From positions 11,656,001-11,720,000 of the forward strand of contig NC_062248.1 of NCBI RefSeq assembly GCF_905475465.1: a stretch of 64,000 bases of DNA, written 5' to 3'. This DNA is from Pieris napi (taxonomy: Eukaryota; Arthropoda; Insecta; Lepidoptera; Pieridae). Positions 44,960 to 57,433 of this stretch are shown piece after piece. The translations under genes were made by a program, and so were the position numbers. Position 1 is the first letter of the stretch; each line of letters begins with the position of its first letter. The notes under the pieces were generated by a model. It had not been told where the DNA came from and did not search any database. It saw only the letters and a program-made list of their open reading frames with translations.

Positions 44960-46880
44960 TATAAAGTGCAAAATAAGATAATGTCCTTATTTTATTATTA
45001 CTATTATTGAGTTGTTTTATACTAGAAAAAGGAAGAAATTATATTACAAGATAATCACAAAAAATATGCTCAAACGTTAAAATGAATCTTAATATAAAAA
45101 CTCCCTATTATATAAAAAATTGTGAAATAATGTATAACTTTATTTTCTTTTAATAATGAAATAATTAATACTTTGTGAAATATAATCTTTTTAAACTTCA
45201 AACGTTTTTGAGCTTTGATGGCTACTAATGGACTCGCTATTTCAAGTGTAATATTTTTAAATTGAAATCATTTTTATAATAAAAACTCCGGCTCAAAGTA
45301 TCAAAAATATTTACATGGATTAATAATGTAGGATTGTGTTATTGAAAAATAAAAGTTAATTTGAAAAAAATATTATCGAGCGTCAGTTTAATAAAAATAT
45401 GTTAAACGTTTTAACAATTTAGTAATGGCTCAACAAATATAATAAATGATTTTTTACCATATTTTGTACTATGCTATTAACATGTCGGTCAGGTCGGTGT
45501 AGAATAATTGTAAGTGATTAGTAACAGACAAATTATTTATTTTACATTTTAAAATATAGATCAATATCATGTCGGATACTGCTTAGTTATTGAAACCTGT
45601 AGATAAAATTAAAACGTGTAACTTACACTCACGTTAGAATTCAGTTAAATAAACTCCAATAAAGGTTAATTTGTATCTAATAGCTCACCTCAGGTTAAAA
45701 ACTGCTTAATTGTGGTCCATTTGTTTAAATCTTTACATAAAACCGTAGGTAACTGATTACTCTTAACTGATTTAAAATTTATCTGAGATCGTCTTAAGTA
45801 GTTTATGTGTGCTCAGAGAGAAAGGGACGAATTTGAACACAAATTTCATTTGACCTTTTCCAAAGCCAACCTTTAAGCAACTAATGCTTTTGTTACATGA
45901 ACAAAATACTTAAACAGAATAAATTTGAGAAAAGTAATAAACTAATAATATTTCCTTTTTCCGAAACAACTTGACAGGAAATGGACGTATTAAATTAATA
46001 ATATTGAGTGCTTCGATGTGATTTCAATATTTATTAGGCGGAAAAGGTCGCTGTGGAAAATTGGCTGAAGGCACGCATGCATTATTTGTGGTATGCTTGT
46101 AAGCTCTGAGACTGAGCTCATGCTTCAGAATGTAAAGAATTTTAATCTGCATTATCAACATAAGATTTTAATAACGGTTATGCTAAGAAATGCCACTGCA
46201 CACGTAGAAAGAGTGAGCTATAGTTATGCATGATCATTTTAGTCTATAACATTAAAATTGTATTATTAAAATATCTGTTAATTTGAGCAATAATGTTTGG
46301 GAGTTAATATAACACGCCGTAGCTAATCGTTCAACAACTTAGTGTTTATTATACCGTGAATTTGGCCAATAAGGCATATTTTTAAGATAATTTTAGTTTT
46401 TTTATAAATCTACCAAGGTAGAAAGACTTTTACACTCTCGCTTCCATAGTCTCGGAGACCAGATTACAAGGACAGGTTCTATATTTATTTTGCATGCCTC
46501 TTATCGAAATCAGATACCGCGTATACGGGACAATTGTCTTCTTAGCTTTATTTTCTCACAAGAATCACATTGCGTCGAGTTTTTATTTGGATGGTAATAA
46601 TGTATAAAAGCCGAAATATCTAATGAGTTATTAATATCTAACTAATAACAATGACTTGTCACTGATACTCAGCTCCCAAAAATAATGTAGATAAAATATA
46701 TTTTAGTTAATTTTCTTAGTCATCATTGATTTTATACCTACTAAGACAATCCTTCACATATATGCAACATACATATAGTGTGATAGGGCCCGTTAATAGC
46801 GGTCCTTTGTATGAGTGCTTCTTGTCCGGTCAAGATCATAGATCATGTTATGATAAGCTCCGCTATTCTAACTCTAGTAG
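44960..46880. other. AT-rich sequence, nothing recognised
   Basis: It would be intron if the candidate promoter at 44.8 kb is real. Confidence 0.4.
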
Positions 46881-47256
46881 GCTTACGGCCAAAACCAATA
46901 CGCAATCTCAATCCAATTTTAGCTGTCATAGACTGACAATTCAATCCATTTCTAAAGAAAAGCATGCCAATATTCAATACATGGACTGAGATACCAATCT
47001 AATTATTCAACCAATCGTTCAGAGGGCGGATAAGAGATTGAAGATTGCCCTCTGTATGAAAATGAATGTTTACTCATGCCAACAACCTATCTGTCCATTT
47101 TGACAGTTGCTTCGAACGGCCAAATCAATCTCGGATTGCTATCGGTGAAACTCGTATGATTTGGGTTTGGGATTGCGACCTAACTTAATATTCATTGGGA
47201 AAATTTATTCATCTTCGTCATCTTCCAGTTCTAGTGATAGTGATTTGGAAGTTTAA

Positions 47257-47481
47257 ATGCAATTATCCGATTGGGATAGTAATTCTGAAGCTGGAAAAAG
47301 ACAACGTACTTCTGTGCGAAGACATAAGAAGACAAGAATTAATTATATCCAGAGCCTGAATGACGCCAAATTCATATTTAGATTTAGGTTAACAAAAGAA
47401 GCTTTGGAGACACTTTTACACAAAGTGATGTCTATCATATATGACTTCTTGCAGGTTTCATCTTTTCATCAACTTTTGTAA
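47257..47481 (+). pseudogene. Harbinger transposase, N-terminal remnant
   Basis: Reads LSDWDSNSEAGKRQRTS, then NDAKFIFRFRLTKEALETLL, the usual N-terminal RFR-sKe-l-LL helix of HARBI1-like nucleases, and then a stop. The central catalytic part is lost between here and 47530. Confidence 0.75.
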
Positions 47482-47529
47482 AAAAAATTTAAATATTAGC
47501 TACAACCAAAAATATTTGTTACTATAGAT

Positions 47530-47886
47530 ACTACCTACTAACTCCACTTCAAAACCTCAAGACTCCAGCAGAACATCTTTATAACGAATCTCAAATACGA
47601 AGCAGAAATGTGGTGGAAAGGACATAATATGGTGTTTGGAAAAAATCGGTTCCCCAAAATCGGTTTGTCAAAAAAGGTTTTGCTTCAAGTATCTCGTGTA
47701 CAAGCCGTGATAGTGGCATGTGCAGTGTTGCACAATATTGCTATTGATATGCGAGATGAACATTTTGAACTACTGCAACAAGTAGATGAACAAGCTGATG
47801 ATATTGATCAAAGCGTAATTGACAACGTTGGAAATGCAAGTGTGCGAAGTAATCTTATAAGTGATTATTTTGCTTTATTACTATAA
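47530..47886 (+). pseudogene. Harbinger transposase, C-terminal remnant (DDE_Tnp_4)
   Basis: One frame reads TPLQNLKTPAEHLYNESQIR then SRNVVERT, containing the VER Glu of the DDE triad. After a shift, the 47608 frame continues GKNRFPKIGLSKKVLLQVSR, then VIVACAVLHNIAIDM, the family's ACxVLHN signature, and ends at 47884-47886. Shifted and internally deleted, so inactive. Confidence 0.85.
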
Positions 47887-48099
47887 TATTTTATAAATTA
47901 CAACATTTTTGAGATAAATTAAATAAAAATTCAATGCTTTTATTTAAATAAAAATACAAATTTTTAATATAATACATCCTCACTCCAGGCACAAAATCTA
48001 TAATTTTTCTAATTTATTTAACAATATATTTTTTTCTATGGCCCATAATTCTCTTTTATGCTCACTTTCTTTCTCTTCAAATGCCCATTGCTTTCTCTT

Positions 48100-48475
48100 A
48101 TTTAGAAGCTCTTCCTTTCAATTGACTTTCATTTCCTTCGACAGACAACAATATCATGTCTTTGACTTTTTCCTCTATAGGGGGTAAGAGAAGTAGCAGC
48201 ACTAGGGCCACCTCCTGTACGATATGTTTCAGCATATATCAAGGCAGACTTTTTTCTTGTAGCCCTCTTTAAGCTTTAGCACTGCGAAAGTTTACCCCAC
48301 TTGTGCTATTAAACAGCGCCTCCAGCGTCTTCCAGCACTGCTCTTTCTCCTGCCAGGTGACTGAGTCACTCTTTTTATTTTCTAATATATTGTTATGGTC
48401 AGCAACAAGCGAAGTTAGAAGGTCAACTTCTTCCCAGCTGAAATTGACGCTTCTTTCACGTTTTTGCGTAGACAT
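48100..48475 (-). pseudogene. Harbinger-encoded Myb/SANT-like DNA-binding protein
   Basis: Starts MSTQKRERSVNFSWEEVDLL, then VTWQEKEQCWKTLEALFN with the SANT-type Trp spacing, and GVNFRSAKA before a premature stop at 48269-48271. The family's downstream motif AETYRTGGGPSAATSLTP is still readable nearby. PIF/Harbinger elements use such a partner to bring the transposase to the nucleus and ends. Broken by the stop and by shifts. Confidence 0.75.
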
Positions 48476-49026
48476 TTTTTTAAGTTAAAGAACCAACCTC
48501 GAATCACAAAAACAACATACACAAACTACTCAGAAAAAATTTATATTTGTAATAATATGTACTAAAATACTCAATAACCTAACAAACAAAAATACCATAT
48601 GAAACTGACAGCCCGTTTCGTTACAAGTAATATTAAATGACCAACAAAAAGGTTAAGGTTCTATGTTTTTCTATTGAATTTTGTAACTTTATTTGTTCGT
48701 AACAAAAAAACAAACAAAACGTTGCATAGCTATTTGCTACTTTATCCATACATTGTGAAACAGACCCTAAGTCTTACTTATTTTATTTCGTTCCAAAAAC
48801 ACCAAACTTTTGGTATGCTTGAACACAACATACCTATTGCATTGAACGAAACGCGGTCGAGAGGCAAGGATCACGCTAAAGATTGCTGTCAATCTTTTGT
48901 CAAATAAACAATCGGATAGCAGAAATGTTTATTGGCATGCAGATTGGAGATCGGTCTTTAGATATGAATCAGTCCAAGATTGGTTATAATCATAGATTGA
49001 GGATACATTATTAATTTTGGCCGTTA

Positions 49027-49400
49027 GTGCTTTTTCCGACGACGCGATAAAAATCACTTTAGCATCGGTTTTAAATGTACTATCACTTTTACGCTGTTGT
49101 ATCACTGTCTGTTAGAGTTAATCCTCTTTTTTAATGTAGGAAGCGTAATACATCGCAAGCGTTGCGCCTATATAAATAATAGTATTTATTAGTACTTGGA
49201 CTTGGTAAATGTGTGAAAATAAATAGGGCCAAAAACTAATCCATGAATGAATATTTTAATTTGTTTACGCCACGTTTTTTATATTTTTCAGATTCCTTTG
49301 AATATTCTCTCACTTTTAAAATGAATTACATATTTACAAAATTTAGAAATAGATATGGTACACACATTTTTTGTATAAATTATCTACAACTTAAAAAAAA
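49027..49400. other. AT-rich sequence, nothing recognised
   Basis: No convincing frame or repeat. Confidence 0.4.
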
Positions 49401-49410
49401 TAAAAATAAA

Positions 49411-49684
49411 TCAGTGGCGCTACTTTAGGTCTGGGCCTCAGATTTCTGAATCATCTTGATCATTTTTCAATCTAATTTTCAAGTAGGCGATCAGCCTCCT
49501 GGGCCTGATATACGCCGTTGACTTTTTGGGTCTAACACATGTTGGTTTCTCATTATGTTTTCTTTCACCGTTCGAGAGAATATTAAATGCGCACATACAA
49601 AGAAAGTCAATTGGTGCACAGCCGGGGATCGAACCTACGACCTCAGGGATGAGAATCGCTTGCTGAAGCCACTAGGCCAACACT
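49411..49684 (-). mobile_element. tRNA-derived SINE, family A, copy 4
   Basis: Near full length; B-box on the - strand is GGTTCGATCCCCGG. Faces copy 5 in opposite orientation about 380 bp away. Confidence 0.85.
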
Positions 49685-50065
49685 CATCACTACAACAAAG
49701 GATTTTATTATTCACCGCGTTTCGATGCGGCCGCGATTATTAGCCCCTATAAAAAAAATGTAGATTCATAATAACCGTATTGTAACGAAGGCTGTATGAG
49801 AAAGGTTGTTTGTCGGACTCCGTATAAATATAATACAAATTTATCATTATAGTCTATTCCAATATATCACAATGTATTCATTCATGTAAAAACATGTAAT
49901 GAAATAAGTTCTATTTGTGCCAAATTTGGATCTCGAACTAATTTTAACCACATCGTCGCTCGCGTGGTTAGCAAGTGTTTTGGGTATTGGAAATGTTTAC
50001 CCCTAGAGGTCGAAATAAATCTAGAATGTAATTTCAATAATATTTGATATTAATACTTCAAATAT

Positions 50066-50312
50066 AGTCACTAGTGGCTTCAGCGTGCGACTCTCATCCC
50101 TAAGGTCGTAGGTTCGATTCTCGGCTATGCACTTTCTTTGTATGTGCGCATTTAACATTCGCTCGAACGGTGAAGACCTAGACTCAAGAAATTCGACGGC
50201 GTGTGTCAGGCACAGGAGGCTGATCACCTACTTGCTTATAAGATTGAAAAATGATCATGAAACAGAAATCTGAGGCGCAGATGTAAAAAGGTAGCTCCAA
50301 TGATTTATTTTT
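50066..50312 (+). mobile_element. tRNA-derived SINE, family A, copy 5
   Basis: ctagtggcttcagcgtgcga, ggttcgattctcgg, gcgcatttaacattcgctcg, and the 3' end gtagctccaatgatttattt. Internal deletion after the gaacggtgaag part. Confidence 0.85.
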
Positions 50313-50319
50313 ATCCTGT

Positions 50320-51725
50320 TGTGTTTTTATATTCATGAAAATTATCACTTGATTCAGTGGTAGCTAGTTACAATGTCACACAGATACCCAAAACGCACCA
50401 TAAGCGTTAATGCAATCAATGCTTAGTCTTATTATTCCATTGTGTACCACGAATCAAAGTTATCATGTAAGGGGTTTTAGCTGTAAGATTATAATTAAAT
50501 TAAAGGTAGTCTAATATCGGCCACCATAGTGATAGGGTCTAACATCGACCAACTTAGAATAAGAGTCTCGTATCGACTATAAGTTAAGAATACTAAGTGT
50601 AATTTACTTAATAAAGTTTTCCTTTTTAAAAAAACCTTTGAATACCGTCGCGATTTGACTAGCTTGTTCCAAATAAATATTTTGATTAAAATTAAATATT
50701 TAAACGACCTAAAGAATTCCTTTGATAAAATCCTATCTACAAGGATTAAATTTACAAATATTGATACTATATTATTAAATACAACGTATTATTTAAAACA
50801 ACTTCTCACTTTAACTATTTTGATAAACTGAAATACAAATAGAAACCTGGAAACCTATGGAGAATTAAATATAACACATTAGACATCACAGGTATGAGAT
50901 AGGCTTACATTTTCGTTACAAATGAACATCAAAGTTCTTTGGCCACTTCAAAGTAAATCAGTCATATCAAAGCCTTAGGCGGTGAAATAAATATCCACGC
51001 CACGTGAGTCAAAAAAACTGAGCCAGTGCTTTGTCATTTTAACCCAATCCTTTTTTGTTCAAAGGCTTTTGCGTGATCTCTCGATTTATCCCAACGCCTC
51101 AGGCAGGTATTATTATACGTATATTTTTTTAACCTGTCATGTATATTTTTTTAATACCTTTAAATTATTATAATACTTTTACTAGCCGACATTTGCTTAA
51201 TTACCGGAAATCCTCTTCTAATGTGTAAGCACATACATACTTTATATTATATGATGAATTAAAGAAGAAAAGACATCTAGTAAAAAAAACAAACTTAAAC
51301 ATCTATGTTTTGCTTGCTTGATCAAGTTTATTATGTCTACCCACATTTTTGTTTTTTTTTTTATTTTGTTATTTTATATACGTACCTACATCTGTGCGCT
51401 CTAATTTTTAATCTTAATTTTACATATTGTTTCTCAGTAAGTGAATTATGTATGCAATTCTTATGAGAAATAAAGTTATTCTTAAACCTGAATTCTAAGG
51501 TTTGCTTCTATCTCATTGTAAGTATACAAGTGAGTATCACTGCATGATTCCATCATCAAAGTTTCTGTCATTATATCTACAATAATATTTAACTATATAC
51601 AAAATGTTGTTAAATTAAAATTAATGATTATCGTTAACATGTGTATGTATCTGCTATCTTTGTTTCAGTGTTTTGATGTGCTTAGTTACAATTTATTTAT
51701 TTAATTACACTTCGTTACCATATCT
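50320..51725. other. AT-rich sequence, one probable LINE tail
   Basis: About 51395-51490 ends atgagaaataaagttattct then taaacc, a LINE 3'-tail-like end. The rest is unrecognised. Confidence 0.4.
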
Positions 51726-51732
51726 TTTTTTA

Positions 51733-51880
51733 TAGAACAGGGGGCAAACGGGCAGGAGGCTCTCCATATAAAAATAATATAAAATTCATACATATAAAAA
51801 CAAAAAAAAAACATAAGTTATTAGGCAACGGACGGCCTTATCGCTAACAAGCGATTTCTTCCAGACAAGTCAATATCAGG
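51733..51880 (-). mobile_element. LINE 3'-end scrap and associated repeat
   Basis: cagggggcaaacgggcagga then ggct is the reverse of the jockey-like LINE 3' end. About 51830-51875 matches 28665-28725 (cggccttatcgct, agcgat, tcttccag). Confidence 0.5.
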
Positions 51881-51899
51881 TCTACGGTAATTCGATGGC

Positions 51900-53160
51900 C
51901 TAGTGGGGATAAATTATGTCTAGTCACTCAGACATAAACCTTTTTTAAACGATGTGTTCATAAAGTTCACGTAACCGCGCTAATCGTTATTTAGCCACTC
52001 CTTCACAACGACAAGATTCGGACAGTTTACGCCTAACGCATCATTATCATATCAATAAATTATTTCGCTCCATTTAATATTACTGAATATTTTATTGTAA
52101 AGGTTATACGTATGATTTCAAATACAAATTTGTAACATAATAGTATAACAACGTGTTATATTAAAAATGTCTTTCCGAGTTTCATTTTTGTATCAAAATC
52201 TACTAGAAAATAATTGTTTATATGAGGCGCAGTTACTTAGGTACCATACACAAAACAAGTTACTTTAAAAAACACTATAAAATACTCAATCTACATCTAT
52301 TGAGATTGGGACTGCGCTTAGTACATACACATATGAACTGGGTCGTATACCTTTTACCATACATTTATTTGTTGAGGTGAGATAGGAAATAAGGAAATAT
52401 CATTTGTTTCAGGGAACAACGTTACTTTAAAGCACTAATATCCTTATTAATTATTAAATACTTCTAATCACATGCTTGACCTAAACCATATTCGTATTAT
52501 TATACGTAAACACACTTTGATATCTGGGTAAATTTATCTATGTTCAGATGTTAGAGTGGATGAAGGGTAGTGATTCAAGGAACATAAACGAGATAAAGAG
52601 AAGAAGAAAGAAGAATGCTAAAGTCATTCGAATCCCGGTTGAGCAATGGATTTTCTGTCTATGAGTGTCGCTCAATTAATAAACTAAACTGAAGCAAGCA
52701 TATCTTAGTAAATTTTAAGAATAATATACTTCTTGTGTTACATTAGATACAATAACAGTACAATATGAACACTACATACCGTAATTACAATACAAGTGTT
52801 TACGACACAGAACTAATAAAGTTAATTGCTTTTTATCAAATTAAGCCCACGCCTAGTTGCGACAGTACTCACTAGTTATTCAATATTAATATCGCTCAGT
52901 ATGAAACTTTTAACATAAGTGTCTACCTACTATCCAAAATTAAATTTATTAGTAATTATTATAAGAGGCATTATGAAGATAACAGGTGACTTATGTACCT
53001 TTACAAAAGTTCTGTCTAAAAGTTTATTTTACAGTCCGTTTTAAGCTAATCCGTTAATCGAATCTATTTTTTTTTGCCGGGTATTAAACTTAGGCCTCCG
53101 CATTTTATATGTATAAACACACAAACACACACACACAATACAACATAGTACGTACCTATA
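51900..53160. other. AT-rich sequence, nothing recognised
   Basis: Only a short CA-rich run at about 53118-53137. Confidence 0.4.
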
Positions 53161-53194
53161 TGTTTATATATTTACACATGGCGTATTTATATTA

Positions 53195-53497
53195 CGATGA
53201 TGTTGAGTAACATCATCATTGGCTATACAGCCCCTTGTGGGCCTTTGTCTCCTGAAGTACACTTCGCCATCGCAATCTATCCAGTGCTTCCCGCATCCAA
53301 CTTCGAGCCCCTGTTTCGAGGTCCTTGACAACTCCATCACACCAACGCCGCCTCGGTCTACCGGGTTTTCTCTTGGCACCGGGTTGTGAGTTGAGTACAG
53401 ACCTTGGGGTTCTGTCGTCCAGCATTCGGTGCACAATTCTCGACCACTTTATGAATTGAACGATGTTGGCGTCGTCAATATGAAGGAATACATTCAT
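53195..53497 (-). mobile_element. RTE-type LINE fragment (ORF2 C-terminus)
   Basis: The open frame reads IKWSRIVHRMLDDRTPRSVL, then KRKPGRPRRRWCDGVVKDLE and WMREALDRLRWRSVLQ, the G-RKRGRPR-RW-D tail shared by RTE-like elements, stopping at 53216-53218. A catcatcat-type 3' end lies at about 53205-53218, also RTE-like. 5'-truncated. Confidence 0.8.
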
Positions 53498-53508
53498 TTT
53501 TTTTTTTT

Positions 53509-53732
53509 AGACAATTCACACCAATTGACCTAGTCCCATGCTAAGCTGGTAAAGCTTGTGTTATGGGTACTAGGCAACGGATATACATACATATAAATAC
53601 ATATTTAAACACCCAAGACCTAAGAACAACACCAAATGCTCATCACATCGATGTTCGCCACAGCCGGGGATCGAACCCGGGACCCATGGATTCGCAGTCA
53701 GGGGTACTAACCAATAGACCAATGAGTCGTCA
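53509..53732 (-). mobile_element. tRNA-derived SINE, family B, copy 2
   Basis: Close to copy 1 (43205-43446) but with a shorter GATA part. The poly-T at 53499-53508 marks its 3' A-tail on the - strand. It sits directly beside the RTE fragment. Confidence 0.88.
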
Positions 53733-53739
53733 TTCTTAT

Positions 53740-54305
53740 TTAAAAAAATCTTACATATAAAATTACGAAAGCGCGTTCATATATCAAACCTCAATCGCAG
53801 TTGGCCAGCTCGGTGAATAATATTCGCCCTTACTTACCTACATTGCGTAGGATGAACATTTTATTTAAATTAAAACGAAGTAAATATTTTTCGTTTGCAG
53901 TGAATTAAATTAATTTAACCGTCAATCATGTTTCGAAAAAGGGAATTTTGCAGAGCGTGCTCCGCTCATTCAATTAAGTAGACTTATTTTATTTTTCGCT
54001 TTATTAAAATGGTGATTAATTTTATAAAAAATATTATTTTACGAGTCATACCGACATATTGCCATTAACTAAATTGTATGATAACGCCGTAACTGTCAGA
54101 AATACTCGAATAGACTCGTAATTAATGAATATTGAATCGATCAATTTTTTCAATTATTTAGTTGAAACAATGTACTGACTTAATTCTTATAATTTGGTGC
54201 GCAGATAAATGCATTTTAGTACATGAACTTTCACAATTTTAACTTCACTTCCCGGCATTCGTACGCACGACCGCAACGTTAAACCTTCCACGCTAAACCA
54301 ATTCT
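53740..54305. other. AT-rich sequence, nothing recognised
   Basis: No feature that I can support. Confidence 0.4.
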
Positions 54306-54309
54306 TTTT

Positions 54310-54675
54310 GAAGTTATACTACTTTAGGCGCGTTATGAAAAATTGATGAGTGTGAAATTTTACGATACGCACCGTGACACAAAATTAACAGTATGAAGTT
54401 GCCCACGGAAGATGCTACGGCATTGGACATAATTTAAAAACAACATTCGAATAATAATAGAATTTATGTCACACTTAATGTAAGAGAATAATAATAAATA
54501 TTTATTTATTTAATCTTCCAAATGTTAAATGAACTTTATTGACTATAATGACTCCTTTTCCAGTCTTTGATAATTTAATTGTAATTAATTATTTACATGC
54601 AATCAAAAACTATTTTTAATAATGCCAAAGAAGTATAACTTCTTACGCGCGTACACAAGTACACGTACCCTTTTT
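54310..54675 (-). mobile_element. Non-autonomous DNA transposon with GAAGTTAYACTTCTTT inverted repeats, copy 3
   Basis: gaagttatactactttaggc to gccaaagaagtataacttc. The interior matches 28737-29229 in reverse, including gactataatgactccttttc and cgtgacacaaaattaacag. Confidence 0.75.
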
Positions 54676-54772
54676 TTATGTAACAGGAGACAGAAGGCTC
54701 GCAAGTGCGTTGCCAGCCTTTTAAGAATTGGTACGCTCTTTTCTTGAAGAACCCTAAATGGTATTGGTTAGG
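54676..54772 (-). mobile_element. Jockey-like LINE 3' end, truncated copy
   Basis: Reverse of the aaaagagcgtaccaattctt, aacgcacttgcgagccttct end. It directly adjoins the DNA transposon at 54310-54675. Confidence 0.75.
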
Positions 54773-54774
54773 AA

Positions 54775-55665
54775 ATACTTGCCCCGATATCGGAATACGA
54801 AGGGCATTCTGTGCATCCACCACCGGGTGCTAAGCGTCTCGGTGGAGGATAGCCAGATGGGGATTATCCACCGCGAGCGCGTGAGGTACCCCCCTGCGGT
54901 AGTTAGTAGTACAATACTCACTCATTGCAATAAATACGATTTTAACAAATTGAACTTATGATATACAGTAACGACTGTTGTAGCACCTTTCTTAATTACA
55001 TTTCAGAACTGTCAATCAGCTAATTGATAGCTCGCTTAAACGCTGGGAACAACAAAATCAATTAGTGACACTTAAATTGCTTTAGACGTTCCCTTAAATT
55101 TTGAAATTACATTAGTTAAATTTTTGTATCAAACGTAGTGTTATATTTTAATTTTTGTTGGATTACCAGTCTTACTTAGGGTAAAAGCATTAAAAGAGCG
55201 TAAACATTCCTCAAGGGCCGGCAACGCACTTGCAGTCTTCTGCAGTTGTAATTATGAATTGGCAATCAAGCAGTTAATTCTAAGTGACTCGATATAATAT
55301 TTATTTAAATTAAAGCTTTTATTTTATTGAAATCCTCGATAATTTAAGGCCTCTGATTTATTGGCTAGCCTTTTGAGTGTAGTTAATCATTTATGATAAA
55401 CGGTGTATTCTTATTGTACCATTCCCCTTTATTATATTAAATTGATACACCCAACAATTATTTCTGATTGAATCACAATTCCGTATCATTTCTTGATATC
55501 GCCCGGAGCCAATGTATCCACAAAATATCTATAATTACGGCCCAAGGGGATGAAATAGACACTTATTTTATCACTTCAATTGTGTTTTCGTAGAACAATA
55601 ATCATAATATTGTTGATATACTGCTAATGTTACGATACTAAGAATGGTATGAAAGTAGATAAAGA
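54775..55665. other. Mostly AT-rich sequence, nothing firm
   Basis: A small GC-rich patch at 54815-54900 (caccaccgggtgctaagcgt, then cccctgcggtag) has no match in the window. Confidence 0.4.
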
Positions 55666-55668
55666 TAG

Positions 55669-55786
55669 TTGGGTCCTTCACGAAAAGAGCGTACTAATTA
55701 TTAAAAGGCCGGCTACGACCTTTCGGCAATGTGTCCATGGGCGGCGGTATCGGGTGAGCCTCCTACCCGTTAGCTGTTTTATAAAA
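55669..55786 (+). mobile_element. Jockey-like LINE 3' end, short copy
   Basis: gggtccttcacgaaaagagc, gtccatgggcggcggtatc, gagcctcctacccgttagct. Confidence 0.75.
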
Positions 55787-56237
55787 AAATATGAATTAAG
55801 TTCGGAGATTAATGATTAATATAACTGAAACTCAAAAAAAAACTATTTAAGATTAACGAGAATTATCGAGTATCAAGTTGAAAAAAATAAATAAGTTTTT
55901 AATTAATTAACTTTAAATTTTAATTTTAAACCAACCACAATGGCATTAAATATAGAACCTGCTTCAAAAATATAAATATCCATAAATATTATGATTCTCT
56001 TTTTGCCTTTCCATTAAATTAATATTATTTACTCCAAAAAATTATTCTCAGATTTCGAAGTAAGAAATTCACTTGACACCGTGACTGAAATGACTTCCTG
56101 GAATGCAAAATACATTTCCATTGTTTCATGTTGTTCGAATATTTCGATTTTAATTATTTTAACATCTACGTATAAAAATTGTAACAGCAATACATTTAAA
56201 ATTCTTATTGTTAGTATATTATTTTAGTCAGGTTCAT

Positions 56238-56870
56238 CTGATGTTAAAAGATGAGATATCCGCCGCCGCCCATCTACACTGTCAATACCAGGAGGTTCGC
56301 GAGTGCGTTGCTGGCCTTTTAAGAATTGGTACGCTCTTTTCTTGAAGGACCTTAACGCCCGAACCCAATCATCGATCCACAATCTCAGATTGAAAATAAC
56401 TGAGATCAGACCGTGACAGTCGATCGATCTCCGATCTGCATCCCAATAACCAAACCCTACGAAGACAATCCATTTTTAGTAAAACAAAGTAAATAAAACT
56501 TTACAAATAACATTAAAATATACATTTTATTTATTTAAAAATCTGGTGTATCCACAGACACCGATACGACCTCCCAGGGATAGCTTGTATCGACAGATGG
56601 CTATTACCATCCCTCGATTGGTTATTGGCACACGTAGATTAAGATTACTATCTCAGATGGTGGATTATGGATTGAGATAAGTTATTGGGTTCGGGAGTAA
56701 CTCGACTTGTTAGGAAATACTATAGTGGATAACTGGTTCCACATAGTGGTGGTGCGCGGCAAAAACTGCTTTAAAAAACGCTCAGTTGTCGACGTGATAC
56801 GGGTGAATTTTCGTATTCTGCCTTCATAATCCTGCTGAACTCAGCAGCTACGGAACTGTTTTCGATGTAC
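56238..56870 (-). mobile_element. Jockey-like LINE 3' end, interrupted by a Harbinger MITE
   Basis: Left part ttaagaattggtacgctctt then cttgaaggacc; right part ctcgacttgttaggaaatac, then ctcagttgtcgacg. Removing the MITE and one taa restores alignment with 32080-32702. Confidence 0.85.
56356..56697. mobile_element. PIF/Harbinger-like MITE
   Basis: Ends cgcccgaacccaatcatcga and (reverse) ctcccgaacccaataactta, flanked by taa at 56353-56355 and 56698-56700. Internal inverted motifs (ctcagattgaaaataactgagatc) lie near the left end. 342 bp with no coding. The ends differ from the autonomous element at 46886-49023. Confidence 0.88.
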
Positions 56871-57433
56871 AGAAAGATTATAGGCAAAACGCATACAACA
56901 CATGCAAGCAGCATTGCTAACAGAACAATATCGTAATGTTCAGTATTCACAAAGAGTTTCCGTTATTATTTATGAAAGGCGGTTTTCTATATTCTGACAT
57001 GATTTGGCCGCGCGTGTTTGGCGTCATGCATGGCGTCTTATGTAGCTAATGTTATGTATAGTAACAAGTTCAGGTTTGAATATTTTCAGCCTTCGAAGTA
57101 GGAATTTAACTCCTAAAAGCTGTAAAGAGAATGGTCCCTGGAATGTCGTAAAGTAAAATTAATTGTTTCTATTGTTGCGAGGCGCTTAATATTTCTATCA
57201 TAATTAAATTTAATATCTGGTCTCAGATAAACTGTGTAATATTTTCGACTTAGTTTGTCTTTAGTACTCAAGAATTGAGCTTCACCGAAAGTCTTATTAA
57301 GAGATTTATATCTGTAATTTGAATTATTCTTAATGAAAGAGAATTTTATTAAATATTCGTGTACAATTTTTTCCTGCAACTTCGATTTTGTTCCCTTTGG
57401 AGTAGAGACTCTTGGGCCGTGAGGTTCAAGTGC

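Larger units (their letters stand above)
46886..49023 (+). mobile_element. PIF/Harbinger transposon, two-gene, degenerate
   Basis: The ends cggccaaaaccaatacgcaa and (reverse) cggccaaaattaataatgta are imperfect inverted repeats continuing with a shared tcaatc block. Both are flanked by tta (46883-46885 and 49024-49026), the 3-bp duplication of this superfamily. It contains a broken transposase on + and a Myb/SANT-like gene on -, arranged tail to tail. Length is 2138 bp. Confidence 0.88.

Noticed and set aside
46726..46989. 87-aa + strand frame
   Set aside because: Spans the Harbinger element's left end and has no similarity to its proteins.
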